NCBI RefSeq assembly: GCF_028993615.1 | Contig: NZ_CP118632.1 | Span: forward strand, 2,542,001 to 2,606,000 | Reading direction: 5' to 3' | Origin: Herbaspirillum sp. WKF16 | GTDB lineage: Bacteria > Pseudomonadota > Gammaproteobacteria > Burkholderiales > Burkholderiaceae_D | Length of the DNA: 64,000 nucleotides | Part shown: positions 32,943 through 42,388 of the stretch, in pieces | How positions within the stretch are numbered: position 1 is the first letter of the stretch | How the letters are laid out: the number at the start of each line of letters is the position of its first letter | Notes under the pieces: model-generated | Seen by the model: the letters and a program-made list of their open reading frames with translations, nothing else | The model's database searches: none | What the model was told of the DNA's origin: nothing | Made by a program: the position numbers and the translations under genes

Positions 32943-34226
32943 ATGAACACACCAACCCCGGGCGCGCCGCGCCATCACAGCGTGATCATCATCGGCGGCG
33001 GCCAGGCCGGCCTGTCGGCCAGCTGGTACCTGAAAGACGCTGGCATCGACCATCTGGTGCTGGAAAAGCACCGTATCGGGCACGCCTGGCGCAGCGAACG
33101 CTGGGACACCTTCTGCCTGGTGACCCCCAACTGGCAATGCACCCTGCCGGGCTACCCCTATCGCGGCAGCGATCCCCACGGCTTCATGAAAAAGGACGAG
33201 ATCGTGGAATACATCGACGGTTTCGCCGCCAGCTTCGCGCCGCCGGTGCGCGAAGGCGTGACCGTCAGCAAGCTGTGGCGCGAGGGGGCGCTCTGGCGCA
33301 TCACCGGCAGCGACGGCGAATACTCGGCCGACCAGGTGGTGGTGGCGGTGGGCGGCTATCACATTCCGGTGGTGCCGCGCGCGGCCGAGAAGCTGCCCCC
33401 AGGGATCGCGCAGATCCATTCCAGCGACTATCTCAATCCGGAGTCGCTGCCCGAAGGCGAAGTGCTGGTGGTGGGCACGGGCCAATCCGGCTGCCAGATC
33501 GCCGAGGACCTGCACCTGGCCGGCCGGCGCGTGCACTTGTGCGTGGGCGATGCGCCGCGCGTGGCGCGCGCCTATCGCGGGCGCGACGTGGTGGAGTGGC
33601 TGGACAAGATGAAGTACTACGACCTGCCGGTAGATCGCCATCCCCTGGGCACCGGGGTGCGCGAGAAGACCAACCACTATGTCACCGGCCGCGACGGCGG
33701 ACGCGACATCGACCTGCGCAAGTTCGCGCTGGAAGGCATGCAACTCTATGGCCGCTTCGACGGCATCGACGATGGCGTGGCACAGTTCGGCGCCGGGCTG
33801 CGGGGCTATCTCGACGACGCCGACGCGGTTTCGGAAAGCATCAAGGACAGCATCGACAAATTCATCGCCGCCAACGGCATCGAGGCGCCGCACGAGGCAC
33901 GCTACGCGCCGGTATGGCAACCGGCCTCCGACGCCCCGCAGCGGCTCGACCTGCGCGCCTCGGCAATCTCGGCGGTAGTCTGGTGCATCGGTTTTCGCAC
34001 CGACTTCAGCTGGATAGCCGAGCCCATCTTCGACGGCCGCGGCTATCCCGGCCATGAGCGCGGCGTCACCGCTGCGCCGGGCCTGTACTTCCTTGGATTG
34101 CCATGGCAATACACCTGGGGTTCGGGCCGTTTCTCGGGTATCGCGCGCGACGCCCACTACCTGTTCGAACACATTGCAGCGCTGCGCGCACGCTCCGGCC
34201 AGGCCGAGCTGTCGCAAGCGGCCTGA
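32943..34226 (+). CDS. MSMEG_0569 family flavin-dependent oxidoreductase
   Basis: The 427-residue protein is a flavin monooxygenase-like protein with the FAD motif GGGQAGLSASWYL near residue 19, a second nucleotide motif GTGQSGCQIAEDL near residue 180 for NAD(P)H, and a C-terminal FLGLPWQYTWGSGRFSG. It is the oxidative enzyme of Nit1C clusters; in cyanide-assimilating Pseudomonas, the cluster including this gene was required for growth on cyanide. Reaction unknown. CAAAGGAAGAAC precedes the ATG. The ligase gene follows 14 bases later. Confidence 0.92.
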   Translation: MNTPTPGAPRHHSVIIIGGGQAGLSASWYLKDAGIDHLVLEKHRIGHAWRSERWDTFCLVTPNWQCTLPGYPYRGSDPHGFMKKDEIVEYIDGFAASFAPPVREGVTVSKLWREGALWRITGSDGEYSADQVVVAVGGYHIPVVPRAAEKLPPGIAQIHSSDYLNPESLPEGEVLVVGTGQSGCQIAEDLHLAGRRVHLCVGDAPRVARAYRGRDVVEWLDKMKYYDLPVDRHPLGTGVREKTNHYVTGRDGGRDIDLRKFALEGMQLYGRFDGIDDGVAQFGAGLRGYLDDADAVSESIKDSIDKFIAANGIEAPHEARYAPVWQPASDAPQRLDLRASAISAVVWCIGFRTDFSWIAEPIFDGRGYPGHERGVTAAPGLYFLGLPWQYTWGSGRFSGIARDAHYLFEHIAALRARSGQAELSQAA

Positions 34227-34240
34227 AGCGCGCCGTCGCC

Positions 34241-36193
34241 ATGTCCCCCGCACCTGCACCGATCGACGCCGCCGCTTCCGCCTATGGACGGCTGATCGCC
34301 AATTCGCAAGAGGATCCGGCCGGTTTCTGGGCAGAGCAAGCGCGCCGCATCGAGTGGGAGCGTCCTTTCGACCAGGTGCTCGACGACAGCCGGGCTCCCT
34401 TTCCACGCTGGTTTGCTGGCGGCCGCACCAATCTCTGCCACAACGCCGTGGATCGCCATCTGGACGAACGCGGCGAGCAGGCCGCACTGATCTTCGTCTC
34501 CGGCGAAACCGGAACGGAGCGGATCCTGAGCTACCGCCAGCTGCATCGCGAGGTCAATGCCATGGCCGCCATCATGCTGGAGCTGGGCGTGCAACGCGGC
34601 GACCGCGTACTGACCTACCTTCCCATGGTGGCCGAGGCCGCCATCGCCATGCTGGCATGCGCACGCATCGGCGCCGTGCACTCGGTGGTGTTCGGCGGAT
34701 TCGCCCCGGCCAGCCTGGCCGCGCGCATCGCCGATGCGCAGCCGTCCCTGGTGATTTGCGCCGACGCTGGATTCCAGAACGGGGTGCTGACGGGATACAA
34801 GGACTGGATCGACCAGGCCATCTCATTGGCGCAGGCGGAGTGTCCGGTGCTGGTGGTCGATCGCGGCCTCCTGCCCTGGCCGGCCACGCCCGGTCGCGAC
34901 CACTGCTATGCCGAGATGCGCGCGCGCCACGTCCTGGCCGACGTGCCCTGCGCCTGGCTGGAATCAAACGAGCCCTCCTACCTGCTCTACACCTCCGGCA
35001 CCACCGGCAGCCCCAAGGGCGTCCAACGCGATACCGGCGGCCACGCGGTAGCGCTGGCAACATCGATGGCGCTGCTGTTCCAGGCCAGCGCAGGCGACAC
35101 CATCTTCACCACCTCCGACCTGGGCTGGGTAGTCGGCCACAGCTACGGGGTCTATGCGCCGCTGCTGGCCGGCATGAGCAGCGTACTCTACGAAGGTTCG
35201 CCGCTGCGCCCTGACGCCGGCGCCTGGTGGCGGCTGGCAGAGACATACCGGGTCGACCTGATGTTGTCGTCGGCCACTGCCATGCGGCTGTTCAAGCGCG
35301 GCGGCCGGCACGCCGCCGACGCCGACCTGTCGAGGCTGCGTTGCCTGTTCCTGGCGGGCGAGCCGCTGGACGAACCGACCGCAGCCTGGATCGAAGAGAC
35401 GCTGGGCAAGCCGGTGATCGATCACTACTGGCAGACCGAGACCGGCACGCCGGTAGTCGGATTGCCGCTCACCGACCTGGACGGCCGCACGCCCCTGCGC
35501 CGCAGCCGCGGCTCGCCGGGGCTGGCCGCGGCCGGTTACCGGCTGGAGGTGCTAGACGAAGAAAGCGGCTTGCCCTGCGCCGCCGGCGCCAAGGGCCTGC
35601 TGATGGCGCGCGGCATGCTGCCGCCCGGTTGCTTTTCCACCCTGTGGCGGCGCGACGAGGAGTTCCTGCGCATCTACTGGAGCCGCGCCGGCGATCACTG
35701 GCGCTACGCGACTTTCGATTGGGCCTGCGTGGATGAGGATGGGCACCTGCGTGTCCTGGGCCGCGCCGACGACGTCATCAACGTGGCCGGCAAACGCATC
35801 GGCACGCGAGAGATCGAGGAGGTGCTGCTGGACGACAATGCCGTGGCCGAGGCTGCTGTGGTGGGCATGCCGCATGCCCTGCGCGGCCAGGTTCCGGTCG
35901 CCTTCGTGGTGCCGCGCATCGCCGGCGCGCATGGGCCGCACGAGCTCGGGCCGAGGCTGGCCCAGGCGGTCGCCGCCGCCCTGGGTTCGCTGGCGCGGCC
36001 GCGCAAGGTGGTGCTGGTGCGGGCCTTGCCGCGCACGCGCTCGGGCAAGGTGCTGCGCCGGCTGATGCGCGAGTTGATGGCCGGCGTGCCGGCCGCTGAG
36101 CTGGGCGCCGACGAGCTGCGGTCGATCATGGAAGACATGGGACGCGCGTTCGCCGCTGCGGCGCGGGAAGCGACGCTCCCGGGAACCGGCTGA
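34241..36193 (+). CDS. PrpE-like acyl-CoA synthetase attached to the Nit1C operon
   Basis: The 650-residue protein is an AMP-forming acyl-CoA synthetase closest in pattern to propionyl-CoA/acetyl-CoA synthetases: N-terminal YGRLIANSQEDPAGFWAEQAR, P-loop YTSGTTGSPKGV, DLGWVVGHSYGVYAPLL, DHYWQTETGTPV and the C-terminal lysine in RTRSGKVLRRLMREL. It should activate a short-chain acid to its CoA ester. The gene follows the MSMEG_0569 gene by 14 bases on the same strand and probably belongs to the operon, which is not the core Nit1C set. It may activate a nitrilase-derived acid or supply acyl-CoA to the GNAT; inference. Confidence 0.85.
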   Translation: MSPAPAPIDAAASAYGRLIANSQEDPAGFWAEQARRIEWERPFDQVLDDSRAPFPRWFAGGRTNLCHNAVDRHLDERGEQAALIFVSGETGTERILSYRQLHREVNAMAAIMLELGVQRGDRVLTYLPMVAEAAIAMLACARIGAVHSVVFGGFAPASLAARIADAQPSLVICADAGFQNGVLTGYKDWIDQAISLAQAECPVLVVDRGLLPWPATPGRDHCYAEMRARHVLADVPCAWLESNEPSYLLYTSGTTGSPKGVQRDTGGHAVALATSMALLFQASAGDTIFTTSDLGWVVGHSYGVYAPLLAGMSSVLYEGSPLRPDAGAWWRLAETYRVDLMLSSATAMRLFKRGGRHAADADLSRLRCLFLAGEPLDEPTAAWIEETLGKPVIDHYWQTETGTPVVGLPLTDLDGRTPLRRSRGSPGLAAAGYRLEVLDEESGLPCAAGAKGLLMARGMLPPGCFSTLWRRDEEFLRIYWSRAGDHWRYATFDWACVDEDGHLRVLGRADDVINVAGKRIGTREIEEVLLDDNAVAEAAVVGMPHALRGQVPVAFVVPRIAGAHGPHELGPRLAQAVAAALGSLARPRKVVLVRALPRTRSGKVLRRLMRELMAGVPAAELGADELRSIMEDMGRAFAAAAREATLPGTG

Positions 36194-36220
36194 GGGCGAT
36201 CCGAACGCCGTGCTTCCCGC

Positions 36221-36862
36221 TCACGAAAGCTTGAAGCCGACCCGCTCCATCGTCCCGATATGCATGCTCAACAACTGCAGCGCGCGCTCGATCTTCTTCT
36301 CCTTGAGGGCATCGATGATCAGCAGGTGGTCGTGGTCGGAGCGCGGCTGCCAGCCGCGTTTCATGCCGGTGGAAAACAGGTAGCGCGAGTTGGTCAGCTG
36401 CAGTTGCGCCAACACCGCCAGCAGGCGCGGCATGCCGCATTCGCTGGAGAGGATGTCGTGGAACAAGTTGTTGGCGGCGTCCCACTCGGCCAGCGAGGCG
36501 GCTTGCGAGCAGGCCTCGTGCGCCTGCTCCAGGCGACCGATGTGCAGCGAGGAAAAGCGCGGCGCGCCATGCTTCAGGGCCAGCAATTCCAGCGACGCGC
36601 GCATCACCACGTTTTCCTTGACGATGACCGGATCGAGCACGGTCACCCGCACGCCGCGACGCGGCAAGGCGACTGCCAACCCTTGCGCCTCCAGCCGTCG
36701 GAACGCCTCGCGCACCGGCACGTGGCTGGATTGGAATTCCTGCGCGATGTGATCCTGCTTCAGCGCCGCGCCGCCGGCGATTTCACCGCGCACGATGCGC
36801 ATGCGCAGGGTGTCGGCGATGCGTTCGACGATCGTCGCCGAGGCGTTCTTTGAGGCGCTCAT
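36221..36862 (-). CDS. bioR: GntR-family regulator with FCD-like domain, probable BioR
   Basis: The 213-residue protein has a GntR winged helix (ERIADTLRMRIVRGEIAGGAALKQDHIAQEFQSSHVPVREAFRRLEAQGL) and a C-terminal helical FCD-type domain (FHDILSSECGMPRLLAVL, SDHDHLLIIDALKEKKIERAL). It is divergent from bioB, and an exact copy of the alphaproteobacterial BioR box TTATAGATAA begins two bases upstream of its start codon. It is therefore most likely a repressor of biotin synthesis responding to biotin status. BioR is best known in alphaproteobacteria. An alternative is that it regulates the neighbouring Nit1C/ligase genes, whose end is 27 bases from its own. Confidence 0.78.
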   Translation of the reverse strand: MSASKNASATIVERIADTLRMRIVRGEIAGGAALKQDHIAQEFQSSHVPVREAFRRLEAQGLAVALPRRGVRVTVLDPVIVKENVVMRASLELLALKHGAPRFSSLHIGRLEQAHEACSQAASLAEWDAANNLFHDILSSECGMPRLLAVLAQLQLTNSRYLFSTGMKRGWQPRSDHDHLLIIDALKEKKIERALQLLSMHIGTMERVGFKLS

Positions 36863-36863
36863 T

Positions 36864-36873
36864 TTATAGATAA
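36864..36873. promoter_or_regulatory. BioR box, exact match
   Basis: TTATAGATAA equals the reported BioR consensus TTATMKATAA. It sits two bases upstream of the GntR start codon, within a larger palindrome ATAGAT-A-ATCTAT at 36866-36878, and suits autoregulation. Confidence 0.75.
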
Positions 36874-36889
36874 TCTATGATAAAACTTA

Positions 36890-36919
36890 TTGTTGAATGA
36901 AAAAGCACGAAGATAGAAT
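36890..36919 (+). promoter_or_regulatory. candidate sigma-70 promoter of the biotin operon
   Basis: TTGTTG (36890-36895) and TAGAAT (36914-36919) are 18 bases apart. A start near 36926 would give a 44-base leader before bioB. The BioR box lies just upstream. Confidence 0.5.
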
Positions 36920-36963
36920 CCGCCGAAGCAGAATTTTAAGCTTTTCAAACCTTGCTTTGGATT

Positions 36964-36973
36964 TTATCTATGA
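36964..36973. promoter_or_regulatory. second BioR-like site over the bioB start codon
   Basis: TTATCTATGA matches TTATMKATAA at nine of ten positions and includes the bioB ATG. A protein bound here would block transcription downstream of the promoter. Confidence 0.45.
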
Positions 36974-37998
36974 GCCTGAGCGCCATCACCTTCCACGGCC
37001 GAGCCGCCGTTTCCTCCCCGGCCACTGCCGCCACCGCCGCATCGACTGACGACTCCCGGCTCGACATGGCCACCGTCGAGGCCCTCTTCGAGCTGCCCTT
37101 CCTCGACCTGCTGTACCGGGCCCAAGGCGTGCACCGCGCGCACCATCCCGCCAACGAGGTGCAGCTCTCGAGCCTGCTCTCGATCAAGACCGGCGGCTGC
37201 CCGGAAGACTGCGGCTATTGCTCGCAGTCGTCCCACCACAAGGAGGCGGGCGTGGCGGCCGGCAAGCTGATGGCGCCGGCGGCCGTGCTGGAAGCGGCGC
37301 AGGCGGCGCGCGCCCAGGGCGCCACGCGCTTTTGCATGGGCGCGGCCTGGCGCAATCCCAAGGATCGGGACATGGACACCCTGACCGCGATGGTCAGGGA
37401 CGTGCGTGCGCTCGGCCTGGAGACCTGCATGACGCTGGGCATGCTGGAAGAACAACAGGCGCGCTCGCTGAAGCAGGCCGGCCTCGATTTCTACAACCAC
37501 AACCTTGACACCGCCCCTGACTTCTACGGCCACGTCATCTCCACCCGCAGCTACCAGGACCGGCTCGACACCATCCGCAAGGTGCAGCAGGCCGGCCTGA
37601 ACGTATGCAGCGGCGGCATCGTCGGCATGGGCGAGACGCGCCGCCAGCGCGCCGGGCTGATCGCCCAGCTGGCGGCATTGACGCCGCAGCCGGAGTCGGT
37701 GCCGATCAACCACCTGGTGCCGATCAAGGGCACGCCGCTGGAGGACGCGCCGGCGCTGGACGAGTTCGAGTTCGTGCGGACCGTGGCGGTGGCGCGCATT
37801 GCCGTGCCCGGCGCGGTGATCCGCCTGTCGGCCGGGCGCGAGAGCATGAGCGACGCCACCCAAGCGCTGTGCTTCGCCGCCGGCGCCAACTCCATCTTCC
37901 TCGGCAGCAAGCTGCTGACCACGCCCAACGCGCCGGTCTCGGCCGACCTCGAACTGCTGGCGCGCCTGGGCATCCGACCGGCCGCGGGCAAGCCGTGA
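36970..37998 (+). CDS. bioB: biotin synthase
   Basis: The 342-residue protein has the radical SAM motif CPEDCGYC (Cys77, Cys81, Cys84) and the biotin-synthase stretches [35 protein letters not shown] and [14 protein letters not shown] [10 protein letters not shown]. It inserts sulfur into dethiobiotin, the last step of biotin synthesis, using a [4Fe-4S] cluster and a [2Fe-2S] cluster. The ATG at 36970 lies in ATCTATGAG with a weak GGA site eight bases upstream. Its TGA overlaps the P450 start by one base. The first residues 1-30 are Ala/Ser-rich and not conserved. Confidence 0.97.
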   Translation: MSLSAITFHGRAAVSSPATAATAASTDDSRLDMATVEALFELPFLDLLYRAQGVHRAHHPANEVQLSSLLSIKTGGCPEDCGYCSQSSHHKEAGVAAGKLMAPAAVLEAAQAARAQGATRFCMGAAWRNPKDRDMDTLTAMVRDVRALGLETCMTLGMLEEQQARSLKQAGLDFYNHNLDTAPDFYGHVISTRSYQDRLDTIRKVQQAGLNVCSGGIVGMGETRRQRAGLIAQLAALTPQPESVPINHLVPIKGTPLEDAPALDEFEFVRTVAVARIAVPGAVIRLSAGRESMSDATQALCFAAGANSIFLGSKLLTTPNAPVSADLELLARLGIRPAAGKP

Positions 37999-39191
37999 TG
38001 TCGGATGCGCCAACGGCCGGGACGGAGCATGGCCCGGTGTGGAGCGAGGACTATGGCGACGGCGCCTGGGTGCTGAGCGGCTACGACGAGGTGGCGGCGG
38101 CCTTGCGCGATCCGCGCTTCTCGGTGCGGCGCGCGGCGCGCTGGATCAACAGCGGCATGGCCGCCGGCGGCCGGCCATCGCCGGCGCAGCTCGGCTTCAA
38201 GCGGGTGTTCGCGCGCTCGTTGCTGTTTCTCGACGGCCGTGCGCATCGCCGCCTGCGCGACGTGGTGCAGGTCGGCTTCAAGCCGTCCGACCTGCAGCGC
38301 CAGGCGCCGGCCATCGCCGCCATCGCGCAAGACCTGATCGCGCGGATCGACCAGCGCGGCGCGCCGGAGTTCGACTTCGTGCAGGCCTTCGCGCGACCGC
38401 TGCCGGCGCTGGTGATCGCCGGCCTGCTGGGCTTGCCGGAGCAGGCGACGGATGACTTCATCGCCTGGGCCGCCGAGCTCGCCGCCTTCATCGGCAGCCC
38501 CACGCCGGATGCCCGGCAGACGCTGGCGGCGCAGCAGGCGCTGGCCGAGATGGGCGAATACTTCGCGCAGCTCCTGGCGCGCCCCGATGCGCACCAGGGC
38601 GACGGCCTGCTGGCGCGCATCGCGGCGGCGCGGCAGGCGCACCGGCTCAGCGCCGTCGAGGCGCTGGCGCAGTGCTGCACCCTGCTCTTCGCCGGTTATG
38701 AGACCACCCGCAACCTGCTGGGCAACGGCCTGCTGGCGCTGCTGCGCCATCCCGCGCAATGGGCGGCGCTGCGAGCTTCTCCTGCCGGTCTGCGCGCCGC
38801 CGTGCGCGAGATGCTGCGCTACGACAGCCCGGTGCAATACACCGGCCGCCGCCTGGTGGACGACGTCGACATCGGCGGCAGGCGCTTGCGCCGCGGCCAG
38901 TTGGCGATCCTCCACATCGGCGCGGCCAACCACGATGCGCGGCGCTTCCCGGAACCGCAGCGTTTCGATATCACCCGTGACCAGGGCCTGCATTTGTCCT
39001 TCGGCCGCGGCCCCCACGCCTGCCTGGGCGCGGCATTGACGCAGCTGGAAGCGGAGATCGCCTTCGGCGCCCTGCTGCGCGAGCTGCCCGGCATCGAAGC
39101 CGGTGCCGCGCCGCCGGCATGGCAGCCGCCCGGCGCCTATCGTGCGCTGGAGCGCCTGCCCGTCATTTCAAGGAAAGCTCTTCATGCATGA
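37998..39191 (+). CDS. cytochrome P450 in the biotin operon, BioI-like
   Basis: The 397-residue protein is a bacterial class I P450: I-helix AGYETT near residue 234, ExxR in EMLRYDSP, and the heme-binding FGRGPHACLG with Cys342. It sits between bioB and bioF with one-base and eight-base overlaps, so it is translated as part of the biotin pathway. In Bacillus, the P450 BioI cleaves fatty acyl chains to make pimeloyl-ACP, the substrate of BioF; the same role is likely here, in place of BioC/BioH, which are not in the window. A redox partner must come from elsewhere. Sequence similarity to BioI cannot be measured here. Confidence 0.85.
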   Translation: MSDAPTAGTEHGPVWSEDYGDGAWVLSGYDEVAAALRDPRFSVRRAARWINSGMAAGGRPSPAQLGFKRVFARSLLFLDGRAHRRLRDVVQVGFKPSDLQRQAPAIAAIAQDLIARIDQRGAPEFDFVQAFARPLPALVIAGLLGLPEQATDDFIAWAAELAAFIGSPTPDARQTLAAQQALAEMGEYFAQLLARPDAHQGDGLLARIAAARQAHRLSAVEALAQCCTLLFAGYETTRNLLGNGLLALLRHPAQWAALRASPAGLRAAVREMLRYDSPVQYTGRRLVDDVDIGGRRLRRGQLAILHIGAANHDARRFPEPQRFDITRDQGLHLSFGRGPHACLGAALTQLEAEIAFGALLRELPGIEAGAAPPAWQPPGAYRALERLPVISRKALHA

Positions 39192-40350
39192 CTTCACCCA
39201 GGAACTCGCCGGACTCGCCGCACAGAGCCTGGCGCGCACGCGGCACGTAGTGGACGGCCCCCAGGGGCCGGTGTTGGAGGTGGACGGGCAAGCCTGCCTG
39301 TCCTTCTGCAGCAACGACTACCTCGGGCTGGCCAACCATCCCGAGCTGGTCGCGGCCTGCGTCTCGGCCGCCGCGCAATACGGCGTGGGCGCCGCCGCCT
39401 CCGCGCTGATCTCCGGCCACGCCAGCGCGCACGAGCGGCTGGAGCAGGAGCTGGCCGCCTTCACCGGCCTGCCGCGCGCGCTGTGCTTCTCCAGCGGCTA
39501 CATGGCCAACCTCGGCATCATCGGCGCCCTGGTGGGCGCCGGCGATACCGTCTTCCTCGATCGCCTGAGCCATGCCTCGCTGATCGACGGCGCGCGGCTG
39601 GCGGGCGCGGAGTTCCGCGTCTTCCCGCACAACGACACCGCGCGCCTTGAACAGGTGCTGGCGCGCTGCAAGAGCCGGCGCAAGCTGGTGATCACCGACG
39701 CCGTGTTCAGCATGGACGGCGACCTGGCGCCCTTGCCCGAACTGGCCGCGCTGTGCGAGCGCCACGGCGCCTGGCTGCTGGTGGATGACGCCCATGGCTT
39801 CGGCGTGCTGGGGCCGCAGGGACGCGGCAGCCTGGCGCATGCCGGCCTGTGCGCGTCGCGCTCGCCCCATGTGCTGTACATGGGCACATTGGGTAAGGCG
39901 GCCGGCGCAGCCGGCGCCTTCGTGGCCGGCCACGCCGCGCTGCTCGAATGGATCATGCAGCGCGCCCGCACCTATATGTTCACCACGGCCCATCCGCCCA
40001 TGCTGGCGGCCGCCGCGTCGGCCGCGCTCGGCGTCATCGCGCGCGACGAATGGCGGCGCGAGCGCTTGCGGGAGCTGGCCCGGCTGCTGCGCCAGGGCCT
40101 GGACGGGCTACCGTGGCGGCTGCTGCCCTCGGTCACCGCGATCCAGCCGCTACTCGTCGGCGACAACGCGGCGGCGCGCGCGCTGGCGCAGAGGCTGCGC
40201 CAGCTGGGCATCTGGGCGCCGGCAATCTGCCCGCCCACCGTGCCGCGGGGAACGGCGCGCCTGCGCATCAGCCTGTCGGCGCTGCATACGCCGGCGCATG
40301 TCGAACAACTGCTTGCCGCCTTGCGCCATGCGGCCGGAGCGCCATCATGA
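39184..40350 (+). CDS. bioF: 8-amino-7-oxononanoate synthase
   Basis: The 388-residue protein is an alpha-oxoamine synthase with CFSSGYMANLG, DAVFSMDGDLAPL, DDAHGFGVLG and the PLP-binding Lys238 in YMGTLGKAAGAAG. It joins pimeloyl thioester and alanine to form 8-amino-7-oxononanoate. The start at 39184 lies eight bases inside the end of the P450 gene, and AAGGAAAGC precedes it. The end overlaps bioA by four bases. Confidence 0.95.
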   Translation: MHDFTQELAGLAAQSLARTRHVVDGPQGPVLEVDGQACLSFCSNDYLGLANHPELVAACVSAAAQYGVGAAASALISGHASAHERLEQELAAFTGLPRALCFSSGYMANLGIIGALVGAGDTVFLDRLSHASLIDGARLAGAEFRVFPHNDTARLEQVLARCKSRRKLVITDAVFSMDGDLAPLPELAALCERHGAWLLVDDAHGFGVLGPQGRGSLAHAGLCASRSPHVLYMGTLGKAAGAAGAFVAGHAALLEWIMQRARTYMFTTAHPPMLAAAASAALGVIARDEWRRERLRELARLLRQGLDGLPWRLLPSVTAIQPLLVGDNAAARALAQRLRQLGIWAPAICPPTVPRGTARLRISLSALHTPAHVEQLLAALRHAAGAPS

Positions 40351-41690
40351 ACGCGCCGACGTCGATGGACCTGGCCGCGCGCAGCCTGCGCAGCGTCTGG
40401 CATCCCTGCACCCAGATGCGCCGCCACGAGGACATGCCGCCGATCGCCGTCGCGCGCGGCCACGGCCCCTGGCTGTACGACGCCGACGGCCGGCGCTACT
40501 TCGATGCGATCAGTTCATGGTGGGTCAACCTGTTCGGCCATACCAATGCGCGCATCAACCGCGCCTTGGTCGACCAGCTGGAGCGGCTGGAGCACGCCAT
40601 GCTGGCCGGCTTCACGCATGAGCCGGTGGTGGCGCTGTCGGAAAAGCTCTCCGCCCTCACCGGCCACGCGCTGGGCCGCTGCTTCTATGCCTCGGACGGC
40701 GCCTCGGCGGTGGAAATCGCGCTCAAGATGAGCGTGCATGCCTGGCGCAATGCCGGGCATGGCGCCAAGACCGAATTCATCTGCGTCGCCGGCGGCTATC
40801 ACGGCGAGACGCTGGGCGCGCTGGGCGTGACCGACACGGCGCTGTTTCGGGCGCCCTATGAGTCCATGCTGCGCCCGGCGCACATCGCCGCCTCGCCCGA
40901 CGCGCGCCACGCCTTGCCGGGAGAAGGCGCGGCCGAGGTCGCCGCGCGTGCGCTGGCCGACATGGAACGGCTGCTGCAGGAGCGCCATGGCCAGGTCGCG
41001 GCAGTGATCGTGGAGCCGCTGGTGCAGTGCGCCGCCGGCATGGCGATGCACGACGCCGCCTACGTGGCCGGCCTGCGCGCCCTGTGCGACGCCTACGGCG
41101 CGCACCTGATCGCCGACGAGATCGCCGTGGGCTGCGGCCGCAGCGGCAGTTTCTTCGCCTGCGAGCAAGCCGGCGTCTGGCCGGACTTCCTGTGCCTGTC
41201 CAAGGGCATCAGCGGCGGCTACCTGCCGCTCTCGCTGGTGATGACGCAGGAGTATGTCTACCAGGCCTTCTACGATGACGACGTGCGCCGCGGCTTCCTG
41301 CATTCGCACTCCTACACCGGCAACCCGCTGGCCTGCCGCGCCGCGCTGGAGACGCTGGCGATCTTCGAGGATGAGCAGGTGCTGGAACGCAACCGCGGCC
41401 TGGCCCAAGCCATGGAGCGCGCGTTGCAGCCGCTGGCGCAGGACGCGCGCATCGCCCGCCCGCGTCGCACCGGCATGATCTGGGCCTGCGACGCGCGGCT
41501 GGACGATCCGGCCGATGCCGGCGCCTTCTCGCGCCGCTTCGCGCAGGAGGCCGCGCGCCGGGAGCTGCTGCTGCGCCCCATCGGCAACACGCTGTACCTG
41601 ATGCCGCCCTACATCCTCGGCGAAGAGGACGTGCAATGGCTGGCCGCCCGCGTGCATGAAGTGTTCGATACCGTCATGGAGGCTGCATGA
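40347..41690 (+). CDS. bioA: adenosylmethionine-8-amino-7-oxononanoate aminotransferase
   Basis: The 447-residue protein is a class III aminotransferase with the BioA features WHPCTQM near residue 18, [23 protein letters not shown] and PLP Lys286 in [14 protein letters not shown]. It makes 7,8-diaminononanoate using S-adenosylmethionine as amino donor. ATGA overlaps join it to bioF upstream and bioD downstream, showing tight translational coupling in the biotin operon. Confidence 0.95.
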   Translation: MNAPTSMDLAARSLRSVWHPCTQMRRHEDMPPIAVARGHGPWLYDADGRRYFDAISSWWVNLFGHTNARINRALVDQLERLEHAMLAGFTHEPVVALSEKLSALTGHALGRCFYASDGASAVEIALKMSVHAWRNAGHGAKTEFICVAGGYHGETLGALGVTDTALFRAPYESMLRPAHIAASPDARHALPGEGAAEVAARALADMERLLQERHGQVAAVIVEPLVQCAAGMAMHDAAYVAGLRALCDAYGAHLIADEIAVGCGRSGSFFACEQAGVWPDFLCLSKGISGGYLPLSLVMTQEYVYQAFYDDDVRRGFLHSHSYTGNPLACRAALETLAIFEDEQVLERNRGLAQAMERALQPLAQDARIARPRRTGMIWACDARLDDPADAGAFSRRFAQEAARRELLLRPIGNTLYLMPPYILGEEDVQWLAARVHEVFDTVMEAA

Positions 41691-42388
41691 CGGCCGCTCA
41701 GCCCGCACGCGGCTTTTTCGTCACCGGCACCGATACCGGGGTGGGCAAGACGCTGGCGGCTGCGGCGCTGATCCGCCTGTTCGCCGGGCGCGGCCTGCGC
41801 GCGGCCGGCATGAAGCCGGTCGCCTCCGGCGCCTTCCACGACGGCCGGCGCTGGCGCAACGAAGACGCCGATGCCCTGGTCGCCGCCGCCAACGTCGCCT
41901 TGCCGCCGGCGCTGCTCAACCCGTATCTCTTCAGGAGCGCGACGGCGCCGCATATTGCGGCGGCCGAGGAAGGCGTGGCCATCGATATCGACTACTTGCG
42001 CGGTTGTCACCGCCGCATCGCCGAGGCGGCGCAGGTGGTCGTGGTGGAAGGCGCGGGAGGCTTCATGGTGCCGCTCGACGATTGCAGCAACACGGACGAT
42101 CTGGCGGCGGCGCTGGGCCTGCCGGTGATCATGGTGGTGGGGATACGGCTGGGTTGCATCAGCCATGCGCTGCTGACGCAGCAGGCCATCCGCGCCAGGT
42201 CGCTGCCGCTGGCGGGCTGGGTGGCCAATCGCATCGATCCGGCCGAACCCTATGCGCTAGCCATGCTGGAGAGCCTGTCGCAACGCATCGGCGCGCCGCT
42301 GCTGGCCGACCTGCCGTGGATGGCGCAGCCCGACGCCGCGCGTGCCGCGGCGCTGATCGATCCGGCGCCGCTGGGCCTGCGCCCCTAG
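41687..42388 (+). CDS. bioD: dethiobiotin synthetase
   Basis: The 233-residue protein has the P-loop GTDTGVGKT at residues 14-22, a MKPVASG segment and [13 protein letters not shown], as in dethiobiotin synthetase, which closes the ureido ring of diaminononanoate with CO2 and ATP. It ends the biotin operon and overlaps the end of the convergent hypothetical gene by four bases. There is no hairpin terminator between them. Confidence 0.95.
   Translation: MTAAQPARGFFVTGTDTGVGKTLAAAALIRLFAGRGLRAAGMKPVASGAFHDGRRWRNEDADALVAAANVALPPALLNPYLFRSATAPHIAAAEEGVAIDIDYLRGCHRRIAEAAQVVVVEGAGGFMVPLDDCSNTDDLAAALGLPVIMVVGIRLGCISHALLTQQAIRARSLPLAGWVANRIDPAEPYALAMLESLSQRIGAPLLADLPWMAQPDAARAAALIDPAPLGLRP

Noticed and set aside
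36863..36969. A BirA-type biotin operator.
   Set aside because: No TTGTAAACC-N14/15-GGTTTACAA pattern is present; the BioR box fits instead.
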